DNA from: Candidatus Kaiserbacteria bacterium
GTDB taxonomy: Bacteria > Patescibacteriota > Minisyncoccia > Phycocordibacterales > UBA918
NCBI GenBank assembly: GCA_020428685.1
Contig: JAGQMJ010000006.1
Coordinates: 1-41,333 of the forward strand
Length of the DNA stretch: 41,333 nt
Direction: 5' to 3'
Shown here piece after piece: positions 22,477 to 31,434 of the stretch. The position numbers and the translations under genes were made by a program. The notes under the pieces are model-generated. The model ran no database searches. It was not told the DNA's origin and saw only the letters and a list, made by a program, of their open reading frames with translations. Position 1 is the stretch's first letter, and each line of letters opens with the position of its first letter.

Positions 22477-23518
22477 GATCAATTAGAATTTCTTTATATT
22501 CTTCAAGATTCTCAATTACAATTCCAGCACCTCTGATAACGGCCCTCAGTGGATCAGGCACTACTATCACTGGCACCTGAAGAGCATGCTCAAGCAAAGG
22601 AGCTAGACCAGGTATCAGAGCTCCGCCGCCCGAAAGGTGAATCCCTCTTTGCATAATATCCGCCAGTACCTCAGGTGGTGTTATTTCTAGTACAGCACGA
22701 ACATTCTCTACAATGGTATCTACCTGCCCTGCCACGGCGTCGCGCACGTCATTGTCCGTAATAACCACCTCTCTAGGTAACCCGGTCACCACGTCACGTC
22801 CACGAGCCACTAGTTCTTTGCCAGATTCTGATTGTGATATTGAAGCTAGGGCGATTTTGGCATCTTCGGCGGTTTTTTCTCCAACGTAGACTTTAAATTG
22901 GTCTCGAATGTAAGACATGATTGAGGCATTGAGATGATCACCAGCGATGCGGAGGTTTTTGCTCACCACAAGACCATTTAGCGATATCACAGCGATGTCT
23001 GTAGTACCGCCGCCAATATCAATAATCATACTTCCTATAGCCTTTCCAATCGGTAGCTTTGCCCCAATCGCAGCCGCCATTGGTTCCTCGATTAAGAAAA
23101 CGTCGCGAGCGCCAGCGTTTTTGGCAGCATCTTGAGCTGCTCGCATTTCTACGTTTGTGATACCAGACGGAACACCAATCAGCATTCGTGGAGCAATCAA
23201 CGAACGATTTTCGTTACGCACCTTACCAATCAAGTACGCCAACATTTCCTCGGTCACTTCAAAGTCAGAAATAACCCCATCTACCAGCGGACGCACAACA
23301 TCAATATGTCCAGGTGTTCTACCCTGCATTGCCTTAGCCTCATTTCCTACCGCCACCAGCTGGCCAGTTTTTTTATTGATAGCCACAATCGTAGGTTCGT
23401 TTAAAACGATCCCTTTTCCTTTCACGTACACCAAGGTATTCGCGGTACCCAAATCAATCGCCATATCGGTCGATATAGCTGAAAGTAGCGCGTTTAATTG
23501 TCGCGTAAAAACGTTCAT
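22448..23518 (-). CDS. mreB: Rod-shape actin homologue MreB
   Basis: 356 residues. Actin-fold motifs: phosphate 1 AIDLGTANTLVYV near 20-32, phosphate 2 IIDIGGGTTDIAVIS, adenosine motif LSGGGALIPGL. Known: ATP-dependent filaments under the membrane that direct side-wall synthesis. First gene of the mre operon. A probable promoter (TTGTTT, 17 nt, TACAAT) ends 8 nt before the ATG. A second mreB-like gene is at 34266. Confidence 0.96.
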   Translation of the reverse strand: MNVFTRQLNALLSAISTDMAIDLGTANTLVYVKGKGIVLNEPTIVAINKKTGQLVAVGNEAKAMQGRTPGHIDVVRPLVDGVISDFEVTEEMLAYLIGKVRNENRSLIAPRMLIGVPSGITNVEMRAAQDAAKNAGARDVFLIEEPMAAAIGAKLPIGKAIGSMIIDIGGGTTDIAVISLNGLVVSKNLRIAGDHLNASIMSYIRDQFKVYVGEKTAEDAKIALASISQSESGKELVARGRDVVTGLPREVVITDNDVRDAVAGQVDTIVENVRAVLEITPPEVLADIMQRGIHLSGGGALIPGLAPLLEHALQVPVIVVPDPLRAVIRGAGIVIENLEEYKEILIDHEGSIATQI

Positions 23519-23556
23519 TTCGGTTTATTGTACTATGAGTTTAGTCTGAAAACAAA

Positions 23557-23643
23557 AAAGGGCGGATATTGGCGGCTCTATGATGTTTTCTAATTGCTTA
23601 CGCGAATTTATAATCCCACAAAACTAGCCAATATCCGCCCTTT
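23557..23643 (-). terminator. Long-loop inverted repeat, probable proS terminator
   Basis: Perfect 17-bp arms AAAGGGCGGATATTGGC (23557-23573) and its complement (23627-23643) enclose 53 nt. On the minus strand the stem ends in six T, which merge with the mreB -35 box. Confidence 0.7.
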
Positions 23644-23648
23644 CTCAA

Positions 23649-24908
23649 CTACTCTTCGTCGTCAAAATCCGCCAGCAATTCTTCCTCAGATAGATTTCTA
23701 ACCTCTCCTGTTTTTCTGGTCACAACTTCAAATGTTCCTTGTTCTTTTCCTTTTCGACTCGCTACCACTCGATACGGGATTCCTAGCAAATCACTATCGG
23801 CAAACTTTTCTCCTGGTCGAGCGTCACGGTCATCATAAAGCACTTCCACTCCCTCTTTCTGCAAAACAGTATAAATACCATCAGCCCAATCTTTCACTTC
23901 CTGATCATCGGTATTTAAAGCTACCAAATGTACCCTAAATGGCGCAATGGATTCAGGCCAAACAATGCCCTTTTCGTCCGAGAGCAAATCAACAACCGTT
24001 CCCATAGACCGAGCTGGCCCAATTCCATACGAACCCATAATTACTGGCCGATTCTCTCCCTTTTCATCTTTAAAAGTGAGACCAATTGCTTCTGAGAACT
24101 TTGTACCAAGTGAGAAGATGTTACCAACCTCAATACTCTTTGCCTCAACTAACTCTTCTCTAGTCACACCAAGCTCAGATAAATCTGCCTCTCCAAGCAC
24201 TTCTTCATTGATAGCAATCCCCTTCTTTTCATTAACATAAACAATATCCTCGCCAGCTTCTGCTAGCGTCTGATACTCATGACTAAACTTACTAAACGCT
24301 CCACCTGAAGCGAATGTTTTGTAGGTCTTTTCACCGATTCCAATCCGGTCAAATATTCTTTCGTAAGCTTTTGCCGCCGCTTCATAGAACTCATCATGCT
24401 GTTCTTGGGTAGCACAAAATGAATACAAGTCTTTCATCCAAAATTCACGAGTACGCATGATTCCACTTTTGGCTCGCACTTCGTTACGGAATTTTGTTTG
24501 TATTTGGTACGCTGAAAAAGGTAAATCTTTATACGAAGAAACATATTGACGCATGATATCTGTCACCACTTCCTCATGGGTCCAACCAAAGCCAACTTGG
24601 CCTCCAGCTTGCAGTTCTGATTTAAACCAAACATCTACATTTTCATCACTCCAACGGTCTGTCAGCTTCCACAATCTATCCTCCTGAAGACTCGGCATGT
24701 ACATTTCCTGACCTCCAATTGAATTCATTTCTTCACGGATGATGTTGTTGATTTTTTCAATCACCCGAAGGCCAAGTGGCAAAAACGAGTAGGCACCAGC
24801 CATGTTCTTATAAATGTAACCCGCCTGTATCAAAAGTTGCGCATTCTTTGCCACCTCATCAGACGGCGCTTCCTTTTTTGTTTTTGTAAGCAATCTAGAC
24901 TGTCTCAT
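23649..24908 (-). CDS. proS: Prolyl-tRNA synthetase without the INS editing domain
   Basis: 419 residues. Class II core: motif 1 near 45-75, FGWTHEEVVTDIMRQYVSSY, motif 2 FRNEVRAKSGIMRTREFWMKD (about 142-162), motif 3 GSYGIGPARSMGTVVD, then an anticodon-binding domain (HLVALNTDD, LYDDRDARPGEKFADSDLLG). Known bacterial ProRS has about 570 residues with a roughly 180-residue editing insert between motifs 2 and 3; here that gap is only about 130 residues, so the insert is absent. It follows rseP by 10 bp. Confidence 0.94.
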   Translation of the reverse strand: MRQSRLLTKTKKEAPSDEVAKNAQLLIQAGYIYKNMAGAYSFLPLGLRVIEKINNIIREEMNSIGGQEMYMPSLQEDRLWKLTDRWSDENVDVWFKSELQAGGQVGFGWTHEEVVTDIMRQYVSSYKDLPFSAYQIQTKFRNEVRAKSGIMRTREFWMKDLYSFCATQEQHDEFYEAAAKAYERIFDRIGIGEKTYKTFASGGAFSKFSHEYQTLAEAGEDIVYVNEKKGIAINEEVLGEADLSELGVTREELVEAKSIEVGNIFSLGTKFSEAIGLTFKDEKGENRPVIMGSYGIGPARSMGTVVDLLSDEKGIVWPESIAPFRVHLVALNTDDQEVKDWADGIYTVLQKEGVEVLYDDRDARPGEKFADSDLLGIPYRVVASRKGKEQGTFEVVTRKTGEVRNLSEEELLADFDDEE

Positions 24909-24918
24909 AAATCAGAAA

Positions 24919-26028
24919 TTAAAATAAGCGAATAATATCGTTGTAAGTTACAGCAATCATCAGAATCATCAATAGCGCGAAACCAGCCAAGTTGACGCGG
25001 CCAGCCCATACTGGAGGTATCTGGCGGCCGGTTACAGCTTCAATCGCCACAAAAACTAACCGGCCGCCATCCAACGCTGGAAAAGGCAAAAGGTTAATCA
25101 CTGCCAAGTTTAAAGAAATAATAGCTGTAAAAGTCAGTAATGCCGTAATACCAAATGACGCAGCATCACCCACCATTCCCACTATACCGATCGGACCGGC
25201 TACCTGAGAAAAATCAGCGTCACCAGAAAATGATTGACCAATCAAAGTAGATAAACCAACTGTAATACCAGCCAGGCCATTCCAAGTAGATTTTGCGCCA
25301 TCAGAAATCGCCACTAAAAATGACTTACTTTCAATCTCAACTAAAGACAGTGAGGCTCCGACAATGTATTTATCTTCCTCCCCTTCCACCAAACCTTGAA
25401 CCGGAGTAATTTCTACCACTGCCTCTTCGCCGCCACTGACATATGTAACACTGAGCGGAGCTGGGGCTGTCTCACTCACCAAATCACTAAACTCAGACGG
25501 AGTCGGACTATCAATAGTGATATCCAAGCTTGTGATACTTTGTATTATTGAACCAATCGGGATTTCTGATGCAGGACTATCCGGCAAAACTCCAGCAATA
25601 TACAGCTCGGCAGAATCAGTTGCTACCGCTTCATCTACTGCAGTCGGCACTCCTATCATATAGGTCAGACTGAATAAGAACCACGCAAATAGAATATTCA
25701 TCGTCACTCCAGCGATCAAAACCAGAGCCTGCGCCCACTTAGGCCGATGACTAAAAGAGCGGCTGTAGTCTACAGCCTCTACCTGGCCACCCTCAGTAGT
25801 CGAAGACTGTTCATCGCCATTTTCTCCCCAGATTCTTACAAATCCACCAATCGGCAAAGCGTTAAATGTGTATTCTGTTTCTCCCTTTTTTACACTGAAC
25901 AACTTGGGTGGAAAACCAATCCCAAATTCATCCACTCTCATACCAGTCTTTTTTGCCACTATAAAGTGACCCCATTCATGAACCAAGACCAATACGAATA
26001 AAACTAAGAGAAACAGTATTATCGACAT
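24919..26028 (-). CDS. rseP: Site-2 (RseP-type) intramembrane zinc protease
   Basis: 369 residues. HEWGH at 17-21 in the first membrane helix gives the zinc ligands and catalytic Glu18; PALDGG near 317-322 gives the third ligand. A PDZ-like domain lies between about 125 and 215 (AGVLPDSPASEIPIGSIIQS). Known: cleaves membrane-spanning anti-sigma factors and similar substrates, or leftover signal peptides. The substrate is unknown here. Between frr (2 bp) and proS (10 bp) in one operon. Confidence 0.93.
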   Translation of the reverse strand: MSIILFLLVLFVLVLVHEWGHFIVAKKTGMRVDEFGIGFPPKLFSVKKGETEYTFNALPIGGFVRIWGENGDEQSSTTEGGQVEAVDYSRSFSHRPKWAQALVLIAGVTMNILFAWFLFSLTYMIGVPTAVDEAVATDSAELYIAGVLPDSPASEIPIGSIIQSITSLDITIDSPTPSEFSDLVSETAPAPLSVTYVSGGEEAVVEITPVQGLVEGEEDKYIVGASLSLVEIESKSFLVAISDGAKSTWNGLAGITVGLSTLIGQSFSGDADFSQVAGPIGIVGMVGDAASFGITALLTFTAIISLNLAVINLLPFPALDGGRLVFVAIEAVTGRQIPPVWAGRVNLAGFALLMILMIAVTYNDIIRLF

Positions 26029-26030
26029 AA

Positions 26031-26573
26031 TTATTTATTAAGCTCTGATTCTTTTTTGTAAAATAAATCTTCTAGTGCTTTGTTGGTAGCATCAATTTCT
26101 GACTGCACCTTTTCTTTCTTGGTGAACTTTTCGTCTTCGCTGATGTCTCCATCTTTTTCAGATTTATCGATAGACTTCATCGCTTCATCCCGAACCGCTC
26201 GTACAGAAATCCTACCGTCTTCCAGCTTTGTCTTAGCCAACTTCAAAAGCTGAGTTCTTCGCTCTGACGTAAGCTCTGGAAAAATCGCTCTTAGTCCTGA
26301 AGAATCAGTGACCAAAGAGATACCCAGATCTGCCTCTCTGATAGACTGTTCAATTGCTGATATTTGTGAGGCATCCCAAGGAGAAATACGTAAAGTACGC
26401 GCGTCTTCCACACTAACGTTTCCTATCTGATTTAGAGGCATACGAGATCCGTAACTCTCCACCTTTACACTATCGAGTAAACCCGGACTAGCCTGACCAG
26501 TACGAATACCTGAATATTCTTTTTGTAGCCACTCCTTTACTTCATGTAATTTTTTATTGATATCAATTTCCAT
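26031..26573 (-). CDS. frr: Ribosome recycling factor
   Basis: 180 residues from the ATG at 26573, matching the family start; the frame opens upstream at 26606 but a TATAAT box lies in that extension. Diagnostic: YSGIRTGQASPGLLDSVKVE, PLNQIGNVSVEDARTLRISP and LTSERRTQLLKLAKTKLEDG. Known: with EF-G splits post-termination ribosomes. First gene of frr-rseP-proS. Confidence 0.96.
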   Translation of the reverse strand: MEIDINKKLHEVKEWLQKEYSGIRTGQASPGLLDSVKVESYGSRMPLNQIGNVSVEDARTLRISPWDASQISAIEQSIREADLGISLVTDSSGLRAIFPELTSERRTQLLKLAKTKLEDGRISVRAVRDEAMKSIDKSEKDGDISEDEKFTKKEKVQSEIDATNKALEDLFYKKESELNK

Positions 26574-26615
26574 AACTATATTCAAATTATAATTGCAGTT
26601 TAACACTTTTTCACA

Positions 26616-27221
26616 TCAGCCACTAACCGGTAAGGTTAACGCTAGATGTTCGAGCAAAAACTTATTGGACGCACCTCGAGTTAAAAGATGACTAGCGATG
26701 TACTCTAGCTCTCGCAGATTGTCACTCTTCTTTGTCGATACATAATTGAGCAATCCTTGTTTTATCGACTGTTGCCATCCCACATCTTTCTTCTTAGCCG
26801 CTACTTCTACCGCCTGAATCCTTTCCGCATAAGAACTTGTCAAAAATACTTTGAAAGCTTCCGTTGATTCTTCCAACGAAGATTTACCACTAAAAACTGA
26901 AAAGCGTGACATCAGTGTCGGCAAAACCTGAAATGCCGTAGGTACAACAAAGATAATCCTTGTAGTCGCAGGAGGCTCTTCTAAAATTTTTAGCAGAGCA
27001 TTTTGGGCTTCAAGAGTAATGAAATCAGCTCTCACTGCTAAGTTTTGTACGTCTCCGGTTGCTGGAAGATTGTTTGCTGCTGCAACCAACTCTCGAGCGT
27101 CATTAATACCAAATTTTTCAAAATACGAGTCTTGTTGCACATCAACAAAACCAGCGGACTTAATGTCAAACTCAGTAACCGGACTATGTCTTACAAGTAA
27201 TGCGTGGTGATAATTGTCCAT
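26616..27221 (-). CDS. DNA polymerase III delta'-like clamp-loader subunit
   Basis: 201 residues. ITLEAQNALLKILEEPP (68-84) and the sensor-1-like LMSRF (103-107) are the signature of clamp-loader delta'/gamma subunits. No Walker A motif is present, as in delta' (HolB), but the protein is much shorter than usual (about 330) and begins without the complete N-terminal part of the AAA+ module. Inferred: a reduced HolB that helps load the sliding clamp. Promoter CATAAT ends 8 nt before the ATG. Confidence 0.75.
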   Translation of the reverse strand: MDNYHHALLVRHSPVTEFDIKSAGFVDVQQDSYFEKFGINDARELVAAANNLPATGDVQNLAVRADFITLEAQNALLKILEEPPATTRIIFVVPTAFQVLPTLMSRFSVFSGKSSLEESTEAFKVFLTSSYAERIQAVEVAAKKKDVGWQQSIKQGLLNYVSTKKSDNLRELEYIASHLLTRGASNKFLLEHLALTLPVSG

Positions 27222-27245
27222 AGTTAGACATTATGATACGCATGG

Positions 27246-29030
27246 CTATTTTTGCAAATCAAGTATGTGTCGAATTACTCTTCTTAGGTAGTGTTCAAAA
27301 GTTTCTCCTTGGTTGTAGATAATTCCCTGCTCGTAACGCCAACCGTTCATGTAATCAGTAATACTTTGCTTTATTTCTTGAGTTGCTCCTTCAAAGCGAC
27401 CTGCTAGGAGTAACGGAATCTGCAAACCAGACAATTTCTTAAATAATGGATGTTCACGCCCCCTTGGCCCAGTTCCAAACAAACCACTCTTTTTAAACAA
27501 AACCCATTCTACCAATAGCTGCTCAAGACCTTCATCCACCTCTTTAGTAAATAAATTATCTCCAGCTACAGACGAAGTTTCAATTGACGACGGCTTTGGA
27601 ACGTCATTGATGCTTTTTGGTTTTTCTAGTGCCTCAGCAAGCGAAGAAACGTGATTAGTGTTCACCGGAGTTTTTGGAGTTTCGGCAGGCGGCTTTGGTG
27701 CCTCATTGCCCCAGGCAGATTCAACTTCAGAATCCTCCACTGCTTTTATCGCATCAGTGGCCGCTTTTACAGAAGCAGCATCTCTCCAAGCGAAATCAGA
27801 CTTCGGTGATTCTTTTTGAATCGGTGTTTGAGCAGATCCACCAAATCTATCCTGAGGATTAGTTTGAGCTGGCACTACTGGGCTTTCGGAAAGCGGAGCG
27901 ACCGGTTCTGGCTTCACTGGTGCTTTTGTCAATTCAACATTAAGGGGTTGTTGCGGCTGTACAACTTCAGGCGCAATAGGCTTTGGCACTACGGGAGCTT
28001 GGGGAGCGACAGGAATTCGTGATGGTACAACTTCTGCCTTAACCGAAACAGCTGGCTCAGTATTCACCGGTGCTTCTACTACAACATCTGCCACTTTTAC
28101 TTCTTTAGGAGGAACTACCGGAGCTTCTGCCACTACTTCCTTTGGTCGACCATTATGAGCAGCGATTGTTTTTTCGACAGCCAAGTAAGAAGTCTCCAGA
28201 CGCTTCATAGCTGAAATAGCAGAAGAACCACTATTTAGCTTTTTCATAGCGTCCAGTAGTGCACCCATGTACTCCCGGCCAACCTCGTTATCAATATCAA
28301 CCAAGTTTACTGGATTACCTACCTTATCATTAACCAGTGACTTAATTTCACGGATACGCTGTAGAGCTGCGCTCGCGTCGTATTGTTCCGCTGCTGGCTC
28401 TGCAGCTTGTACTGGCTGTGGAGCTGGTTGAGATGCTTGCGCTGGCTGAGGAACCACTTCTGCTGGAGTCGGGATTTGTGGTTCGGCTGGCTGTGGCGCC
28501 GGAGCAGCTACTGGTGCCGCGATAGGAGCGGCAGCTTGTGGTGCAGTCGGTGTCTGAGACGGCTGGACCGGAGGGACATTATTTAAAACCTCTGCTGGTG
28601 CTGACTGCGGCGCTGGAACCGAAACAACCGGAGGTTGAACGACTGGAGCCGCCGGTGTTGGTGGTACTGGTGGTTTTGCTATCGGAGCAACTTCTTTTAC
28701 TGGTACCTGAGTCTTTGAAAAAGAGCTGGGGAAAGTAGGTGATGGGCGTGAAGTTCCAAAATCAAGCACCTGCTTGGGAGCAGCTTTTTTTGTAACGAGT
28801 GATGCAACCGGCACGACATTGTAGCTAGCAATTTTTTGTTCAAGAGTAATTCGAACAGACTGGTCTTTACCACCATTTGCATATGAAAATATCAAATCTC
28901 TTAATTCGTTTTTTTGTTCAGCTGATATTGAGCTAGCACGAACAGAAGCCAGAAGGTGTGCAACCCCAGCTTGTGAATCAAGATCAAAGTTACCATTGCT
29001 GGCACCCCCCAAAGAACTGTCGTTCGCCAT
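27246..29030 (-). CDS. Large unknown Pro/Ala-rich protein
   Basis: 594 residues. An N-terminal region of about 85 residues (helical, VAHLLASVRASSISAEQKNE) is followed by a long Pro/Ala/Val-rich disordered stretch (about 100-215 and 300-480) interrupted by a helical part (215-300) and then a conserved-looking C-terminal domain of about 100 residues (LEQLLVEWVLFKKSGLFGTG, EHPLFKKL, LRRVIRHILDLQK). No signal or membrane helix. No family recognised. It follows two large genes in the same direction; the Pro-rich linkers suggest an assembly or scaffold role. Confidence 0.7.
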   Translation of the reverse strand: MANDSSLGGASNGNFDLDSQAGVAHLLASVRASSISAEQKNELRDLIFSYANGGKDQSVRITLEQKIASYNVVPVASLVTKKAAPKQVLDFGTSRPSPTFPSSFSKTQVPVKEVAPIAKPPVPPTPAAPVVQPPVVSVPAPQSAPAEVLNNVPPVQPSQTPTAPQAAAPIAAPVAAPAPQPAEPQIPTPAEVVPQPAQASQPAPQPVQAAEPAAEQYDASAALQRIREIKSLVNDKVGNPVNLVDIDNEVGREYMGALLDAMKKLNSGSSAISAMKRLETSYLAVEKTIAAHNGRPKEVVAEAPVVPPKEVKVADVVVEAPVNTEPAVSVKAEVVPSRIPVAPQAPVVPKPIAPEVVQPQQPLNVELTKAPVKPEPVAPLSESPVVPAQTNPQDRFGGSAQTPIQKESPKSDFAWRDAASVKAATDAIKAVEDSEVESAWGNEAPKPPAETPKTPVNTNHVSSLAEALEKPKSINDVPKPSSIETSSVAGDNLFTKEVDEGLEQLLVEWVLFKKSGLFGTGPRGREHPLFKKLSGLQIPLLLAGRFEGATQEIKQSITDYMNGWRYEQGIIYNQGETFEHYLRRVIRHILDLQK

Positions 29031-29038
29031 ATGTTTTT

Positions 29039-29047
29039 ATAATAACA
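29039..29047 (-). promoter_or_regulatory. Extended -10 promoter, near-leaderless start
   Basis: TGTTATTAT on the minus strand, 8 nt before the ATG at 29030. Confidence 0.55.
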
Positions 29048-29091
29048 CTCTTTAAAAAATACTCTGATAATTTTGGAAACAAAACTGTGAA

Positions 29092-31422
29092 TTACGCACC
29101 ACTCGCTTCAGCCGCAAAGTACATTTCAGCTTCGATAACACCTCGAGCAAAAAATTCTTCAAACACCATATTTTCATCTACATCAAAATCTTGTCTTAAC
29201 TCACCGAGAAAATCCATCCAATCTAAAAAGGATTCGTATTTGATGTTTTCAACTCCAAGCACAGCTTTGATTTCTTTGTGTGGCAACGAAGCTAATTCTT
29301 CAATTTCCCCCACAGTCTTGAGTCGCAAGAAATCAAAAGTACTAGCCTTCACATCGCCCAGCACTCTTTCAAAATAATCTACTGCCTTGGCATCTTTCTC
29401 AGCCACCAAGGTCTGCAGAGCACGCTCAAATGCACTAACAGATTCAAAATGCTCTACAATGAAACTTTGATACCTCTCTTCAGCAAGATACTTTACTACC
29501 AGTGAATTCTTATCTGAGGAAACCTTACTTTCTCTCCTACTTTGCACTCGAGGCACAACGTTATTGATACTATCCTTAGCTTCTACCACACCGAGAGCAG
29601 ATTTCTCAGCCTCAGGAATATCCTCTGGCACAACCATAGAAGGAGTTGTAGACTCAATTTCTGGAATGAAATCATCTATCGGGGTTACAAAGGGTGAATG
29701 ATGGATGTAATCCTCAGCCTTTCCAGCGACAGTTATAGCCACATCACCCTCACCATCATCAAATGAAATAGACATTTCGGCATGTCGGTGTGAGCCAGAA
29801 ATTCCCCATACATCTTCCCCTTCATTTTCTACTTCTGTTACAAAAACATCCTTAGCCTGCTCACCATCAACACTCTCCATCACATCAATCGCTCTTGCTA
29901 GGTGGAAGATCTCAGGCAAATCTTGCCCTCTACTAAGGCCAGACTTAGGAACATTTGCGAGTCTGCGTACCAACTTATCGAGCAAAACTTTCTTCTCTGG
30001 AAACTGGCGAAAAAGTGGATGCTTGTCTCTTTCGACCATCAGGCGCTCTCTGAGCTTGTGAGCAGCTGCGACTCCGCCTGGTCCAGCTTCAGGTATTGGT
30101 AAACCACATATCATCTGCCACTGACTTTCGTTACTAAAAGCCAGACGCTCCAACTTTTGATAGGTTTCAAATAGTTTTCTTTCATTAAGACTGGTCGCCG
30201 TTGCAAGCGAGTCAATCTTACTAAGTAAATCTTCAGCCAGCTCGGGCAGATTTGTTTTTCTATCAGAACCAAAGGAAATTTTTTCGACAATCAAAGCTGC
30301 TCTGCGTTGAATATCTTTTACTTTTGGAGCGTTTTTTAAAACCTCGATCGCTGTTTTGAGAGACTCATAGCGAGAAATAATCTCTTCTTCGGTCATACCG
30401 TTCTTTAAGGCCGAGTCATATGAATTTTTCAAATCCAATACCTGCCTTCTTTCATCTTCTGAATAGAACTGGTTGCCGTAAAGAACTTTCATTAGTGTCG
30501 AAACTTCTAATTCTGTCGGCAAACGCTTTTCTTCAGGCTGTGCCACCTCCTCAGTCAGCACAGCTGGAGCTTCGGCCGATTTAGACTCTAATGTAATCTT
30601 GCTATTCAGATAATTCTCGATTGACTCTATATTCTTTTCTGCCTCGGCGATTGATTGAGACAGCTTACTGAGAGTATCTTCAGAAGCTAGCAAGTCATCA
30701 GTATTTATCACAAACTCAGACAAATCTTTATTGATTTGTCCTATCCTAGACATACTTTCAGCCAGCTCTGCCAAACCAACCTTTATATCAGACGATAACT
30801 CTCTATCTTTAAATAAAACTTTAATGTCAGAATCAATCGCTTGAGATGATTTAGTCACAACATCTGCAGCGTGTCTTACCACTTCCAATTGAGCCTCTAC
30901 TTTTTCAATACTCTGAACCTCTTCCAGCACAGCCTTGTAATCGGGGGCAACGTCAGCAGAATCAGCTGGTGAAAAATCTGATGTTGCACACTCCTTCTCT
31001 GCCTTAGAAACCCTTTCATAGTCAGCTCCATAAGCCGCTATCAGCAGATTTCTTACCGATAGCATTTGATTGTAGAGTGCCTGCAGCTCTTCAAAACTTT
31101 CATCTGGAATCATTTCTCCAGCTGGTATCAATACTTCGCAACAGTTTTTAACTATTTCCTTAGCCCTGGACAGATCTTCAGATAATTGATCAAAGACCTG
31201 ACTACCAGCCTGACTGGGTGTGTCTAGTTTTTGATAGCGGTCGGCTAAGGCAAACTGTTCATAGTCCATCGCTTCCGCATAAACATCCTGAAGAGCTTCT
31301 AAAAATTGCTTTTGACCCTCGATAGAATCGATATCAATTTCAGTCAACTTAGACTCAAAATTTTCTACTCCCGCCTGAGGGCCAAAAATATCAACATCTT
31401 TTTCGAAGTCTGAAGGAACCAT
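29092..31422 (-). CDS. Large unknown helical/coiled-coil protein
   Basis: 776 residues, mainly charged helices with coiled-coil character at about 150-285 (QSIEKVEAQLEVVRHAADVV; EAEKNIESIENYLNSK). A more compact part lies near 400-500 (RLMVERDKHPLFRQFPEKKV) and a C-terminal acidic domain at about 640-776. No signal, membrane helix or known motif. It begins 12 bp after the ATPase gene and is probably cotranslated with it. The HPLF motif also occurs in the following Pro/Ala-rich protein (EHPLFKKL), a weak hint of a shared partner or domain. Confidence 0.7.
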   Translation of the reverse strand: MVPSDFEKDVDIFGPQAGVENFESKLTEIDIDSIEGQKQFLEALQDVYAEAMDYEQFALADRYQKLDTPSQAGSQVFDQLSEDLSRAKEIVKNCCEVLIPAGEMIPDESFEELQALYNQMLSVRNLLIAAYGADYERVSKAEKECATSDFSPADSADVAPDYKAVLEEVQSIEKVEAQLEVVRHAADVVTKSSQAIDSDIKVLFKDRELSSDIKVGLAELAESMSRIGQINKDLSEFVINTDDLLASEDTLSKLSQSIAEAEKNIESIENYLNSKITLESKSAEAPAVLTEEVAQPEEKRLPTELEVSTLMKVLYGNQFYSEDERRQVLDLKNSYDSALKNGMTEEEIISRYESLKTAIEVLKNAPKVKDIQRRAALIVEKISFGSDRKTNLPELAEDLLSKIDSLATATSLNERKLFETYQKLERLAFSNESQWQMICGLPIPEAGPGGVAAAHKLRERLMVERDKHPLFRQFPEKKVLLDKLVRRLANVPKSGLSRGQDLPEIFHLARAIDVMESVDGEQAKDVFVTEVENEGEDVWGISGSHRHAEMSISFDDGEGDVAITVAGKAEDYIHHSPFVTPIDDFIPEIESTTPSMVVPEDIPEAEKSALGVVEAKDSINNVVPRVQSRRESKVSSDKNSLVVKYLAEERYQSFIVEHFESVSAFERALQTLVAEKDAKAVDYFERVLGDVKASTFDFLRLKTVGEIEELASLPHKEIKAVLGVENIKYESFLDWMDFLGELRQDFDVDENMVFEEFFARGVIEAEMYFAAEASGA

Positions 31423-31434
31423 ATTAAAACTATT